DNA from: Mycolicibacterium lacusdiani
Lineage (GTDB): Bacteria; Actinomycetota; Actinomycetes; Mycobacteriales; Mycobacteriaceae
DNA length: 64,000 bases
Assembly: GCF_021916785.1 (NCBI RefSeq)
Contig: NZ_JAKCFC010000005.1
Span: 334,545 to 398,544, forward strand
Direction of reading: 5' to 3'
The notes beneath the pieces were generated by a model. The model saw only the letters and a list, made by a program, of their open reading frames with translations, did not search any database and was not told where the DNA came from. Below, piece after piece: positions 24,890 through 33,469 of this stretch (position 1 is the first letter of the stretch; each line of letters begins with the position of its first letter). A program made the position numbers and the translations under genes.

Positions 24890-26278
24890 ATGACGGAACT
24901 CGAGGTGGCCCGGAGCGGTTGGCGCGAGCTGTTGGGCCCGAAGCACATCGGGGCCTCGACGGTCCTCGCCGGTGGCGTCGCGCTGTACGCGACCAACGAG
25001 TTCCTCACGATCAGCCTGCTGCCGAGTACGGTCGCCGAGATCGGTGGGCAACGCCTCTACGCGTGGGTGACGACGGTGTACCTGGTGTCCTCGGTCGTCG
25101 CCGCCACGACGGTCAGTTCCACGCTGTCCCGTCTCGGGCCGCGACGGTCCTACGTGGCGGCGCTGTCGGTGTTCGGTGCGGGCAGCGTGCTGTGCGCCGT
25201 GGCGCCAACCATGGAACTCCTGCTGGCGGGGCGGGTCGTGCAGGGCGCCGCGGGCGGTCTGATGGCCGGGCTCGGCTACGCCGTGATCAACGCTGCCATG
25301 CCGCAGTCGTTGTGGACCAAGGCGTCGGCCCTCGTCTCGGCGATGTGGGGGGTCGGCACCATCGTCGGTCCTGCGGCCGGCGGTCTGTTCGCCCAGTTCG
25401 GTTCGTGGCGTTGGGCATTCGGGGTGCTTGCCATCCTCACCGCGGCGATGGCGGTCCTCGTCCCATTCGCTCTACCCCGGCGTGCCGGACATGGACCGGT
25501 CGTGCAGCGAATCCCGGTGTGGTCGCTGGTGCTGCTCGGTGCGGCCGCACTCGCGATCAGCGTGGCGGGAATCGCGAAGCACGCGGCGTTGACGGCAGGC
25601 CTGCTCGGCGTCGGCGCCTTGCTGATCGGCGTGTTCCTCGTCGTCGACCGGCGTCTCGCGGCATCGGTGCTGCCGCCCACGGCATTTCGACCCGGCCCGC
25701 TGAAGTGGATCTACCTGACGCTCGGAATGTTGATGGCGGCAACGATGGTGGACATGTACGTGCCGCTGTTCGGGCAGCGCCTGGCGGGGCTAGTTCCTGT
25801 GGCCGCGGGATTCCTGGGCGCGGCGTTGGCCGTCGGATGGACCGTCGGCGAGATCTCCAGCGCCTCGGTGACCGGTCCCCGGAACGTCAGGCGGCTGGTG
25901 ATGGTCGCGCCGTTGGTGATGGCGACGGGCCTCGCGGTGGGCGCGATGACCCTCGTGGACGGAGCCACGGCGGGAATCGTCGCGGTGTGGGTCGTCGCGC
26001 TGGCGATCACCGGGACCGGGGTGGGCATCGCGTGGCCGCACCTGTCGGCGTGGGCGATGGGCTCCGTCGACGACCCGGCCGAGGGCGGTACGGCCGCCGC
26101 CGCGATCAACACCGTGCAGCTGATCTGCGGTGCGTTCGGCGCGGGCCTGGCCGGCGTCGTGGTGAACATGACCGATCGCGGCGACGAGACGGCCGCTCGG
26201 TATCTGTTCGCGACGTTCGCCGCGTTGGCCGTCATCGGCGCGGTGGCGTCCTACCGTGCGAGCCGGGAACGGGCCTAG
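24890..26278 (+). CDS. MFS drug-efflux transporter (Rv1634-like)
   Basis: The protein is 462 aa with about 12-14 hydrophobic segments. The motif-A-like loop is RLGPRRSYVAALSVFGAGS and a motif-C-like stretch is GVGTIVGPAAGGLFAQF, as in proton antiporters. It lies 38 nt after uvrB as in M. tuberculosis Rv1633-Rv1634, so it may ride on the damage-inducible uvrB transcript. Its stop overlaps by 4 nt that of the convergent mgtC-like gene. The substrate is not predictable; related pumps export fluoroquinolones. Confidence 0.88.
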   Translation: MTELEVARSGWRELLGPKHIGASTVLAGGVALYATNEFLTISLLPSTVAEIGGQRLYAWVTTVYLVSSVVAATTVSSTLSRLGPRRSYVAALSVFGAGSVLCAVAPTMELLLAGRVVQGAAGGLMAGLGYAVINAAMPQSLWTKASALVSAMWGVGTIVGPAAGGLFAQFGSWRWAFGVLAILTAAMAVLVPFALPRRAGHGPVVQRIPVWSLVLLGAAALAISVAGIAKHAALTAGLLGVGALLIGVFLVVDRRLAASVLPPTAFRPGPLKWIYLTLGMLMAATMVDMYVPLFGQRLAGLVPVAAGFLGAALAVGWTVGEISSASVTGPRNVRRLVMVAPLVMATGLAVGAMTLVDGATAGIVAVWVVALAITGTGVGIAWPHLSAWAMGSVDDPAEGGTAAAAINTVQLICGAFGAGLAGVVVNMTDRGDETAARYLFATFAALAVIGAVASYRASRERA

Positions 26279-27015
26279 TCCGGGTCGGGGTCGTCGTCGA
26301 GTCGACGGATTGCCGTCACGCCCTCGATCGTCGCCAGCACGCCGGGGGCGTTGACGATTCCGTTGCCCGACAACGTGACCACGATGCCGGACTGTCCGTG
26401 CCCGGCGCCGAGCGGTTCGCCTGCGGGGTCGCTGGCGAGTTCGGCGAGCTGCCAGCCGCGGCGCTCGCATGCCTGCAACAGTCGGGTGAGCACGCCGCGC
26501 CCTTCGTCGTAGACGACGTGCATCCGGATCGACCCACTGAGCCGTGATGCGAGCCGCCTGGCCACCGGCATGAACCCGAGCACGATCAGGAAGTGCATGG
26601 CCGTGACGGTGCAGGCCAGCAGAAGCAGGCCCGAGCCGGCGGCCATCCCGATGGCCGCCGATTCCCAGACCGCCGCCGCCGTGGTCAGTCCGTGGACGGA
26701 GCCGCGGCGGAAGATGATGATGCCGGCTCCGAGAAAGCCGATACCCGAGACGATCTGGGCCGCGACGCGGGACGGGTCCACGACGACGAGGTCAGGCTGC
26801 AGGACGTCCTGGAACCCGTACTTGCTCACCAGCAAGATCAGCGCAGCGGCGGTGCCGACGATCGTCTGGGTGCGCAAGCCGGCGCTCTTGCCCTGCACCT
26901 CGCGTTCCAGGCCGATGAGCGCGGTCAGCCCGAAGGCCACGAACAACTCGACGATCTGGCGGGTGCCTTGTCCGGGGCCGCCGAAGAACGGTGGGTCGGC
27001 GAGCAGCTGCAGCAT
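26275..27015 (-). CDS. MgtC/SapB-family membrane protein with C-terminal ACT-like domain
   Basis: The protein is 246 aa. Four to five hydrophobic segments fill residues 20-160 with the MgtC signature GLTALIGLEREVQGKSAGLR and SGIGFLGAGIIIFRRGSVHGLTTAA, written here in short pieces: FLGAGIIIFRR and GLTTAAAVW. The C-terminal 80 residues form a soluble ACT-like fold. MgtC proteins help growth at low magnesium and inside macrophages and inhibit the F-ATPase in Salmonella. Position next to an MFS gene is not the usual mycobacterial mgtC context, so it may be a second, acquired copy. Confidence 0.88.
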   Translation of the reverse strand: MLQLLADPPFFGGPGQGTRQIVELFVAFGLTALIGLEREVQGKSAGLRTQTIVGTAAALILLVSKYGFQDVLQPDLVVVDPSRVAAQIVSGIGFLGAGIIIFRRGSVHGLTTAAAVWESAAIGMAAGSGLLLLACTVTAMHFLIVLGFMPVARRLASRLSGSIRMHVVYDEGRGVLTRLLQACERRGWQLAELASDPAGEPLGAGHGQSGIVVTLSGNGIVNAPGVLATIEGVTAIRRLDDDPDPD

Positions 27016-27104
27016 GCCGACAAGGTATCGCGAGGCAGTCGCATCGACGATCAGTTCCCGGCTGCCGGGCGGTCTGCATTGGTGACCGTTCGAGAGGGGA
27101 CGCC

Positions 27105-27860
27105 ATGACCATCGATTCGACCGCCTGCCCGGAGGTCGTCAGCCGCGACGAGTGGCTGACGGCGCGCCGGGAGCTGCTCGCGCGGGAGCGGGAGGCGACG
27201 CATCTTCGCGACGCGGTCAACGCCCAGCGCAGACGGCTGCCGATGGTGAAGGTGGAGAAGGACTATGCGTTCGAGGGTGCGGATGGCGTGGTCGGCCTTG
27301 CCGATCTGTTCGAGGGCCGGCCGCAGCTCTACGTCCACCACTTCATGTGGATCGACGCGACCGACCGTGGCTGCCCGAGTTGCACCGCGGCAGCGGACCT
27401 CACGTTCACCGAGCGGGACCGAGCCCTGCTCAATGCCCGCGGCGTCACGTTCGTCGCGGTGTCGAGGGCGCCGTACGCCACCATTGCCCGCTATCGGGAC
27501 GAGCACGGCTGGACGTTCCCGTGGTACTCCTCGCGCGACGGGGACTTCACCTACGACCTCCACGTCACGCTCGACCCGGATCGCGCGCCGGTGGAGTACA
27601 ACTACGAATTGCTGGCGGAACTGCACGCCGACGGCTGGTCCGACGACGACCTGCGGGGCGACTGGCCGGGAGCCAGCGTGTTCCTGCGCCGCGGTGACGA
27701 GGTGTTCCACACCTACACCACCTACGCGCGCGGCCTGGACCCATCATCGGCGGGCTATCCGTTCCTCGACATCACGCCCTACGGGCGCCAGGAGGCCTGG
27801 GAGGACTCACCCGAAGGCTGGCCGCAGAACGGACCGGCGGTCGGGGTGCCGCTCCAGTAG
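27105..27860 (+). CDS. DUF899 thioredoxin-like protein
   Basis: The ATG at 27105, after GAGAGGGGA, gives 251 aa. DUF899 proteins have a thioredoxin-like fold without the CxxC centre. Here HHFMWIDATDRGCPSCTAAAD keeps a CPSC motif near residue 88, which could be redox active; written in parts, DRGCPSCTAAAD. Other hallmarks are WYSSRDGDFTYDLHVT and the C-terminal YGRQEAWEDSPEGWPQ. Cytoplasmic, no signal. The natural role of the family is unsettled. It stands between mgtC and tRNA-Cys. Confidence 0.85.
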   Translation: MTIDSTACPEVVSRDEWLTARRELLAREREATHLRDAVNAQRRRLPMVKVEKDYAFEGADGVVGLADLFEGRPQLYVHHFMWIDATDRGCPSCTAAADLTFTERDRALLNARGVTFVAVSRAPYATIARYRDEHGWTFPWYSSRDGDFTYDLHVTLDPDRAPVEYNYELLAELHADGWSDDDLRGDWPGASVFLRRGDEVFHTYTTYARGLDPSSAGYPFLDITPYGRQEAWEDSPEGWPQNGPAVGVPLQ

Positions 27861-27920
27861 CGATCACGGGGAGCGAAACCCTGGGCGCGGGCCGGCCACG
27901 CTGGCATCGTCATGGACAAC

Positions 27921-27991
27921 GCGGGTGTGGCTGAGTGGCTAGGCACCGGCCTGCAAAGCCGTTTACACGGGTTCGAATCCCGTCACTCGCT
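27921..27991 (+). tRNA. tRNA-Cys (anticodon GCA)
   Basis: The 71-nt cloverleaf has acceptor GCGGGTG pairing with CACTCGC (one G/T pair). The D loop is GGCTGAGTGGCTAGGC, the anticodon loop is CTGCAAA with GCA at 27953-27955, and the T arm is ACGGG-TTCGAAT-CCCGT. CCA is not encoded. Confidence 0.93.
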
Positions 27992-28011
27992 CGCGTGCAA
28001 GACCGTCGACG

Positions 28012-28419
28012 CTAGAGGACGGCGGTGACCGGCCCCAGCAGCTGCCAGTTCGGCTCGGAGGCATCGTTGAACACGGCGCCAAGGCCCCTGCCCGTCGAGG
28101 TGTAGGTGGCTCCCGGTGCGTGGGGCGTGAACACCTGAGTGGTGCCCGATCCTCGCCCCTGACTGCATTGGGGAGTGGTGTCGCTGCGCTGGATGCACAC
28201 GACGCTCAGGCGGGGACTGAAGGGGCCCATGCACCCGGCCGGCGCCACCGTGGCGGTGACGACGTCGCCGTCGGGGGATGGCACCACGTGCGGCGGCGAC
28301 AGCGCGAAGGAACATGGCGTGCCAGGTGGTGGGAGTTCTGCGTGTGCGGTGAACGGACCCGCAGCGACGCCCGGGGCCAGGGCCAGCAGGGCGGTGAGAA
28401 CCACGACGGTCCGGTTCAT
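28012..28419 (-). CDS. Small exported hypothetical protein
   Basis: The protein is 135 aa. A signal peptide spans residues 1-27, with cleavage likely after AHA. The mature domain has four Cys (TPCSF, AGCMG, VVCIQ, PQCSQ), enough for two disulfides, and a beta-rich pattern. It converges on tRNA-Cys, ending 20 nt from it. I do not recognise the family. It is one of five exported proteins clustered in 28-32 kb. Confidence 0.65.
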   Translation of the reverse strand: MNRTVVVLTALLALAPGVAAGPFTAHAELPPPGTPCSFALSPPHVVPSPDGDVVTATVAPAGCMGPFSPRLSVVCIQRSDTTPQCSQGRGSGTTQVFTPHAPGATYTSTGRGLGAVFNDASEPNWQLLGPVTAVL

Positions 28420-28448
28420 TCCAGGATGGTAGATCGCCGCGGGGCGCG

Positions 28449-29067
28449 ATGAGCCGGGAACAGCTGGAGCGGGTTTCGCCGAGCGGCATCCGATCCCCAG
28501 GTCCAGCCCTAGGCTTCGAAGGTGTTGCGGATCGGGCGGTGCTGGTCAGCTGTGGCTCGTCGACTCCGTCGGCGGCGGCCGAGGCTGCACGGGTCAACGG
28601 TCCCGTGGACGTCGGCAACGGTCGGACCATCCATCTCGAGTGCAGCGGTTCGGGTTCGCCGGCCGTGATCCTGGTGCTGGTCGACCCGGCCTCCGAGTAT
28701 CTGGAACCGACGCTGGGAGAGGGATCGTGGCAGCAAGTGGGTCGCTGACATCGCCGCCGCGGCAGAGCGCACGCCAGACGCGGAGCGCCCCGACTATCCC
28801 GAATCACTGGCGAACCTGACCACCGCACCGCCCATGCCTGACATCCCGAGCGTCGTCCTGAGTTCGGACGAGCCGTTCGGTTACCTCGGCCGAGGCGATG
28901 CGAATGCGTTCTGGCCCCAATTGCTGGACGCCGGTGTGCGATTGGCCGACGCGCTCGATGCGGCTCACGTGACGAGGACGGCCAGTGGGCACTTCATCGA
29001 GAACCAGAACTCAGCGCTGGTGGTCGAACGCATCTGTTCGGTGTTCAGCCCGGCGAAGGCTTGTTGA
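28449..29067 (+). pseudogene. Decayed alpha/beta hydrolase (lipoprotein-type) with internal deletion and frameshift
   Basis: Frame 1 (28449-28748) encodes a lipobox-like VLVSC, then NGRTIHLECSGSGSPAVIL, the start of an alpha/beta hydrolase. It stops at 28746-28748. From about 28745 another frame continues with RPDYPESLANLT, SVVLSSDEPFGYL and a C-terminal TRTASGHFIENQNSALV, the acid/His part of the same fold, ending at 29067. The middle of the protein, including the GxSxG serine elbow, is missing, so about 150 residues have been lost and the frame shifted. No functional enzyme is expected. Confidence 0.6.
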
Positions 29068-29093
29068 TCCGAGTTACCGACCCGACGTCGGGA

Positions 29094-29321
29094 CTACTTC
29101 AGCCACTTCCATGGCTTGTCCCAGTGACCGGGCGGCACACCCACGAACTGGCCGACGTGTCCGGGCGGCACGCCGATCAACTGACCGACCTGTCCGGGTG
29201 GCGGTGGCTCGATCCACCAGTAATCGGGATCGGCCTGGGCGGTCGCGGAACCGAAGCCGAGCGCTCCCACGGAGAGTGCGGCGGCGGCGGCCGAAGTTGC
29301 TGCGAGCTTCTTGACTTTCAT
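29094..29321 (-). CDS. Small exported protein with GHVGQ-GVPP repeats
   Basis: The start at 29321 (MKVKKLAATS) is chosen because AGGAG lies 7 nt upstream; two ATG codons just before it are too close to that site. It gives 75 aa: a signal peptide to about residue 29 (TAQA) and a mature peptide of about 46 residues, with DYWWIEPPPPGQVGQ, then two copies of GVPPGHVGQ-like repeats ending WDKPWKWLK. The mature part is rich in Trp, Pro, Gly and His, which suggests wall or metal binding. No family recognised. Confidence 0.6.
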   Translation of the reverse strand: MKVKKLAATSAAAAALSVGALGFGSATAQADPDYWWIEPPPPGQVGQLIGVPPGHVGQFVGVPPGHWDKPWKWLK

Positions 29322-29810
29322 CTTCATGCTCCTTCGATTCATTGCGCACCGCCGATATGCCCTGACTCGATGAGATGGCGCATTCGGCCATTCCGAGATC
29401 GACGGCATGCAATCGGTCTATCGAGTCGGCGCAGGCGCCCGTTACCCACACATCCGTCGCCGTTTCGGCGACTCTGCCGATCTCTGCTGCTCAGCGACCT
29501 GCGCGAAGATCTTCGGAGGATTTCTTCGATGGTCAGTAACGATCATGATTGGCCACCCGACGTACCGATCAGAGTCTGACGTGGAGTGATGAAGATCGAA
29601 AGTTACGCACTAGTTAATTAGCTGGCCGCATTGTACGCGTTGCTCATTAACATTTCCTGTGATTTCGGTTTGAGTATCCGCACCCTGGGCAATTTCAGTA
29701 GCTGGTAGCAGAAGGTGCACCTAGCGCTGGCGGGCCATTCCCGCCTCCGGTATGCAGCACGACTGGTCGGGGGGCCGGCTTACTGCTTCCGCTCACCAAA
29801 GGAGTTACCC
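29322..29810. other. Divergent intergenic region, AT-richer
   Basis: No gene is supported here. The stretch 29540-29700 is clearly AT-richer than its surroundings, with TTAGTTAATTAGCT near 29610. It must hold the promoters of the two divergent exported-protein genes (29321 minus, 29811 plus). Only ribosome sites can be named with confidence: AGGAG for the minus gene and AAAGGAG at 29798-29804 for the plus gene. Confidence 0.5.
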
Positions 29811-30161
29811 ATGAAGAACACGCTCGTGAAAGCAGCAGCAGGCGCCGTCTTCGGCGGGTCGTTGATGTTCACGGGAGGGCTCGGCCTCGCGAGCGCCGCT
29901 CCGGTCCAGGTTCAGGACGGACTGGTCAACCTTGCGCTCGGCGACATCACCGTCCTCGAGGACGTCAACGTCGGCGTGGCGGCGCAGATCACCGCACTGG
30001 TCTGCGACGTCGTGGACGTCGGCAACGTGACGGCGCTGGCCACGGCCGTCGACGCCGGATCGGACGATCAAGAGGTCCTGTGCGAGAGCGCTGCAGGTCC
30101 GGTCACCGTGACGCAGAACGGACCCGGTGGGTCGGAGAACGCTCCCGGCCGCCAGCAGTAA
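29811..30161 (+). CDS. Small exported hypothetical protein
   Basis: The ATG at 29811 is preceded by AAAGGAG (6-nt gap), giving 116 aa. A signal peptide spans residues 1-30 with cleavage near ASA. The mature domain has a repeated hydrophobic beta pattern (QDGLVNLALGDITVLEDVNV, then VAAQITALVCDVVDVGNVTA) and two Cys, about 80 residues in all, with a Gly/Asn/Gln tail. The alternating Val/Asn pattern recalls small self-assembling surface proteins of actinobacteria, but I cannot assign a family. Confidence 0.72.
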   Translation: MKNTLVKAAAGAVFGGSLMFTGGLGLASAAPVQVQDGLVNLALGDITVLEDVNVGVAAQITALVCDVVDVGNVTALATAVDAGSDDQEVLCESAAGPVTVTQNGPGGSENAPGRQQ

Positions 30162-30172
30162 CCATCGCGTAG

Positions 30173-30206
30173 ACGCCGCCCGCATCGAATGTGATGCGGG
30201 CGGTGT
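30173..30206. terminator. Bidirectional terminator between convergent exported-protein genes
   Basis: An 11-bp perfect stem (30176-30186 with 30193-30203), extendable to 14 bp with one G/T pair, has a 6-nt loop. It lies between the stops at 30161 (plus) and 30226 (minus). Confidence 0.75.
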
Positions 30207-30225
30207 CGCGTTGGTCCGAGCCGGA

Positions 30226-30714
30226 CTAACCCGGTGGGGTGGGGCCGGCCGCCGGTGGCGGCGCGGCGGGCGGCGCACCTGCTGCCGAGCCGAGCTGGGA
30301 GCCGAGGATGCTCAGGATCGGGCCGATGGCGCCGGACGGTGGGCCAGGCGGAGGCGGGCAGACGGACTGCGAACAGTCGGTCAGCTGCCACGTCTGGCAG
30401 TCATTCGTGGTGAACGAGGTGTCCGAGGGGTCGATCGTGACCACCGGTGAACGTTTCGTCAGCCCGTTGTCGACCATCTTCTCGCCGCTGGTGCGCTTCC
30501 AGTAACAGGCGCCGCCGTCGATGGGGCCTGCGGACTTGTAGACGCCGGGCGCGATGTCGGCGCCCACGGCATAGGTGCCGTCGGAGTCGATGGTGTTCTT
30601 GGGGGCAGGCGGCGGCGCGGGTGCCGGGGCCGGCTCGGCGACGGCCACGCCCGCCGACGCCCACATGCCGACGAGTGTGATCGCCGCAGCGACCGATGCC
30701 TTCGTGGACCTCAT
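30226..30714 (-). CDS. Exported hypothetical protein with GTYxVGxDI-type domain
   Basis: The ATG at 30714 (MRSTKASVAAA) gives 162 aa; the open frame to 30828 adds an unlikely N-terminus. A signal peptide ends near AVAEP, followed by a Pro/Ala linker. The domain at about 42-110 starts DGTYAVGADIAPGVYKSAG and contains CYWKRTSG and TNDCQTWQ, a beta-rich module common in exported actinobacterial proteins of unknown role. A CSQSVC pair follows, then a Pro/Ala/Gly tail. Three Cys pairs could form disulfides. Confidence 0.72.
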   Translation of the reverse strand: MRSTKASVAAAITLVGMWASAGVAVAEPAPAPAPPPAPKNTIDSDGTYAVGADIAPGVYKSAGPIDGGACYWKRTSGEKMVDNGLTKRSPVVTIDPSDTSFTTNDCQTWQLTDCSQSVCPPPPGPPSGAIGPILSILGSQLGSAAGAPPAAPPPAAGPTPPG

Positions 30715-30991
30715 GGTGATCCAGCTTAGCTGCCCTAACCACCGGGTCCCAGCCAGTGCAGCGGTGCAGGGTCGACCGGGCAAACGCCGTCCGTCAATTC
30801 GATTCGCCGACAACGGTTCTCGCAGCAAATTCGGGCGTACCCGGACGTGGTCTCCGATCCGACTCTACGCGGCAACGGTTCGGTAACCGCGTCTTCGTGA
30901 CCACTTGCGCCACACCAGTCACGCGTTAGGTTTCTCAGGACGCACGTCCGTAGCGGACTTCCCGCGTCGACATACTTTCGGGGAAGGCACG

Positions 30992-31990
30992 TTGAGCGCG
31001 ACGAATCGGGTGGCTGCGGCGGCGTTCACGTCCGGTCTGCTCTGGCCTGCACTGCTGGTTTGTCCGAGTGCCTGGGCTGAACCCGGAGTGAGCCCCGGTG
31101 TGCCGTGCATGGGCATCGTGCAGGATTTCGCCGCGTCTCCGCCGAGTCAGGCCGAGGTGCACGACGCAGCCGCAGCTGCGTTGGTGAACGCGGTGCCGCC
31201 GCCGCCAGTGCCGCCACCTGCTCCACCAGTTCCACCGGCCGCCACGGTGCCGCTCGACCTCGTCACGCCGGCGTTGGCCTCGGCGCCGACGGCAGCTCCG
31301 CTGGTCGACGCTGCGGGCGCCCTCCCGCCTGCGGCGGCCGCGGCAGCACCGGTCGTCGACGCTGCGGCCACCGCGATCCCGTTGGGCACTGCTCTACCCG
31401 CCGCCGTACCTGCTGCCGGAGTGCCGGTACCCCTTGTCCTTCCGCCTGCGATCGCGCCACCGGTCGCGATTCCGCCCGCCGTGCCTGCGGCCCCGGTTGC
31501 GGACATGGCCGCAGCTGCACCGGCCGGATCGCCGGTTCCAGCCGCAGCGCCAGTATTGGAAGCCGCTGCCGCCGCACCGCCCCCGGCTCCGGTCGAGCCC
31601 CCACCACCGCCATTACCGGTTCCCGCAGAGCCGCCGCCGCCGCTACCACCTCCAGCGGCCGAGCCACCGCCACCCCCGCCACCACCGCCAGCGTCCGAGC
31701 CCCCGCCACCACCACCGGCCGAGCCGCTCCCACCACCGGCGACCGCCACACTGACCGAGGCCGCAGCACCGATCCCGGCGCCCGCCATCGCGCCCGAAGC
31801 GGCGGCCGCCGCAGCGGCACCAATCGTCGACGCCGCCGCGCTCGCGGTGCCACCCGTGCCCGTCGTCCCTGCACCGCCGGGCATTCCGATCGGCAGCGCG
31901 CTACCCGACATGGGTCTGCAATTGCCGAGCACGCTTCCCATACCGACGGACCTGGTGTGCGAAGGCACCGCGTGGTCGGCCGAGCGGTAG
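30992..31990 (+). CDS. Exported Pro/Ala-rich protein
   Basis: I choose the TTG at 30992, with GGGGAAGG at 30980-30987, giving 332 aa. The open frame from 30905 contains a TAGGTT -10-like box at 30927-30932, so it is probably leader. A signal peptide spans residues 1-31 (CPSAWA). After a short Cys-containing segment (GVPCMG) come about 250 residues of Pro/Ala/Val/Glu low complexity with PPPPPP runs and PLVDAAG repeats. A short conserved-looking end (LPIPTDLVCEG) supplies the second Cys. Such proteins usually span the cell wall. No enzyme domain is seen. Confidence 0.65.
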   Translation: MSATNRVAAAAFTSGLLWPALLVCPSAWAEPGVSPGVPCMGIVQDFAASPPSQAEVHDAAAAALVNAVPPPPVPPPAPPVPPAATVPLDLVTPALASAPTAAPLVDAAGALPPAAAAAAPVVDAAATAIPLGTALPAAVPAAGVPVPLVLPPAIAPPVAIPPAVPAAPVADMAAAAPAGSPVPAAAPVLEAAAAAPPPAPVEPPPPPLPVPAEPPPPLPPPAAEPPPPPPPPPASEPPPPPPAEPLPPPATATLTEAAAPIPAPAIAPEAAAAAAAPIVDAAALAVPPVPVVPAPPGIPIGSALPDMGLQLPSTLPIPTDLVCEGTAWSAER

Positions 31991-32017
31991 CGGACGGGCT
32001 TGCGGCATGATGCCGCC

Positions 32018-32869
32018 GTGAGCTTTCCATCGCCGTCGCTTGCCGACGTGATCTCCACGCTGCAGGTCGAGCAGGTCGGCGACGGGCAGTTCGTCGCGAC
32101 GCAGCTGGACAATCCGGCGCATCACATCGTCGGTGGACACATCGCCGGGCAGGCGCTGATGGCGGCCAGTCGCACCGCACCGGGGCGCATGCCGCACAGC
32201 GTGCACGTCTACTACCTGCGCGCCGGCGACGCCCGGCTTCCCGTCGACTTCGAGGTCGTGAGGTCACGCGACGGCGGAACGCTGTCCACTCGTCGGATCA
32301 CGGCGATGCAGGGTGACCAGGTGCTGTTGGAGGCGCTCGCGTCGTTCAGCACCGAGGTCGGTGGGCCCGAACATCAGAGCGCGATGCCGGACGCGCCGGA
32401 CCCGGAGACGCTGCCTGCCATGCAGGACCAGCTGGCGGAGTACGTCGACGAACTCAACGGCTACTGGTTGCGGCCGTTGCCGTTCGATCTCCGCTACGTC
32501 GACGCGCCACCACGCCTGGCGCTCGAACGCCCGGATCCGTCGCCGCGCCTGCGGATGTTCTGGCGGGCAACCGATTCCGTGCCTGCCGACCCCGTACTGC
32601 ACAGCTGCCTCCTGACGTACCTGTCCGGCACGACGATGCTCGAGACGGCCCTGGTCATGCGACGGGCCACGCCCATCACCACCTTCAACGCGCTCATCGA
32701 CCACGCCCTGTGGTTCCACCGGCCGTTCGATCCCGCCGAATGGGTGCTCTCGGATCAGTTCTCGCCGAGTGGAATCGACGGACGGGGCCTGGCCACCGCG
32801 ACGATGTACGACCGGTCGGGACGGGTCATCTGCATCGCCACGCAGGAGCTGTACTTCGGTCGGAAGTGA
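32018..32869 (+). CDS. Acyl-CoA thioesterase II (TesB-type)
   Basis: A GTG at 32018 (VSFPSPSLADVI) gives 283 aa; an in-frame TTG at 32000 adds six residues. The protein is a double hotdog thioesterase: N-terminal hotdog with HIVGGHIAGQALMAA and SVHVYYLRAGD, C-terminal hotdog with DHALWFHRPFDPAEWVLSDQ and ATMYDRSGRVICIATQE. It cleaves acyl-CoA to free acid and CoA in the cytoplasm. It converges on the UbiX-type gene 12 nt away. It follows the Pro/Ala-rich gene by only 27 nt but with no functional link. Confidence 0.92.
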   Translation: MSFPSPSLADVISTLQVEQVGDGQFVATQLDNPAHHIVGGHIAGQALMAASRTAPGRMPHSVHVYYLRAGDARLPVDFEVVRSRDGGTLSTRRITAMQGDQVLLEALASFSTEVGGPEHQSAMPDAPDPETLPAMQDQLAEYVDELNGYWLRPLPFDLRYVDAPPRLALERPDPSPRLRMFWRATDSVPADPVLHSCLLTYLSGTTMLETALVMRRATPITTFNALIDHALWFHRPFDPAEWVLSDQFSPSGIDGRGLATATMYDRSGRVICIATQELYFGRK

Positions 32870-32881
32870 GTCCTGCCCTGC

Positions 32882-33466
32882 TCACGTCTCCTCGGCGACG
32901 GCCGAGCCGCCGTCCCAGCGCTTGATGCCGGGCACCACGACGTCGAGCAGCTCGAGAGCGCGCGACACGCTCTGATGCACGATGTCGTCGATGCTCGTCG
33001 GCAACGCATAGAAGGCGGGCACCGGCGGCATGATGATGGCACCGTTCGTCGTGGCGCGCGCCATCAGATCGATGTGGCCGGCGTGAAACGGTGTCTCGCG
33101 CAACATGAGAACGACGCGTCGACGCTCCTTGAGGCAGACGTCCGCCGCCCGGACGACGAGCCCCTCGCCATAGCTGTTGGCGATTCCGCTGAGGGTCTTC
33201 ACCGAACACGGCGCGACGAGCATGCCTGCCGACACGAAGGAACCCGACGAGACGGCCGCGCCGATGTCGCGGGGATGGTGAAGGTGGTCGGCCAGTGTGC
33301 GGACGTCGTCGGGGGAGTACGACGTCTCGTGGGCGATGGTGCGCTGAGCCGACGGCGTCACGATCGCGTGCGTCTCGACGTCGGCGACCTGTCTCAGCAG
33401 TTCGAGGGCGCGGATGCCGTAGATGGCACCGGACGCACCGGTGATGGCCACGATGACTCTTCGCAC
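32882..33466 (-). CDS. UbiX-family flavin prenyltransferase
   Basis: The protein is 194 aa, full length for the family. FMN-binding ITGASGAIYG lies at the N-terminus, with Ser/Cys-rich SAGMLVAPCSVKTLSGIANS and a C-terminal LMLRETPFHAGHIDLM that closes on dimethylallyl phosphate. UbiX makes prenylated FMN, the cofactor of UbiD decarboxylases. Two UbiD genes lie on the opposite strand 600-3100 nt away, so this enzyme is very likely their cofactor supplier. It is 3 nt downstream of the TIGR02444-type gene and is probably translated with it. Confidence 0.93.
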   Translation of the reverse strand: MRRVIVAITGASGAIYGIRALELLRQVADVETHAIVTPSAQRTIAHETSYSPDDVRTLADHLHHPRDIGAAVSSGSFVSAGMLVAPCSVKTLSGIANSYGEGLVVRAADVCLKERRRVVLMLRETPFHAGHIDLMARATTNGAIIMPPVPAFYALPTSIDDIVHQSVSRALELLDVVVPGIKRWDGGSAVAEET

Positions 33467-33469
33467 GGG

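Noticed and set aside
27921..27991. Prophage or integrative-element attachment at tRNA-Cys
   Set aside because: No integrase and no repeated copy of the tRNA 3' end was found in the accessory block downstream.
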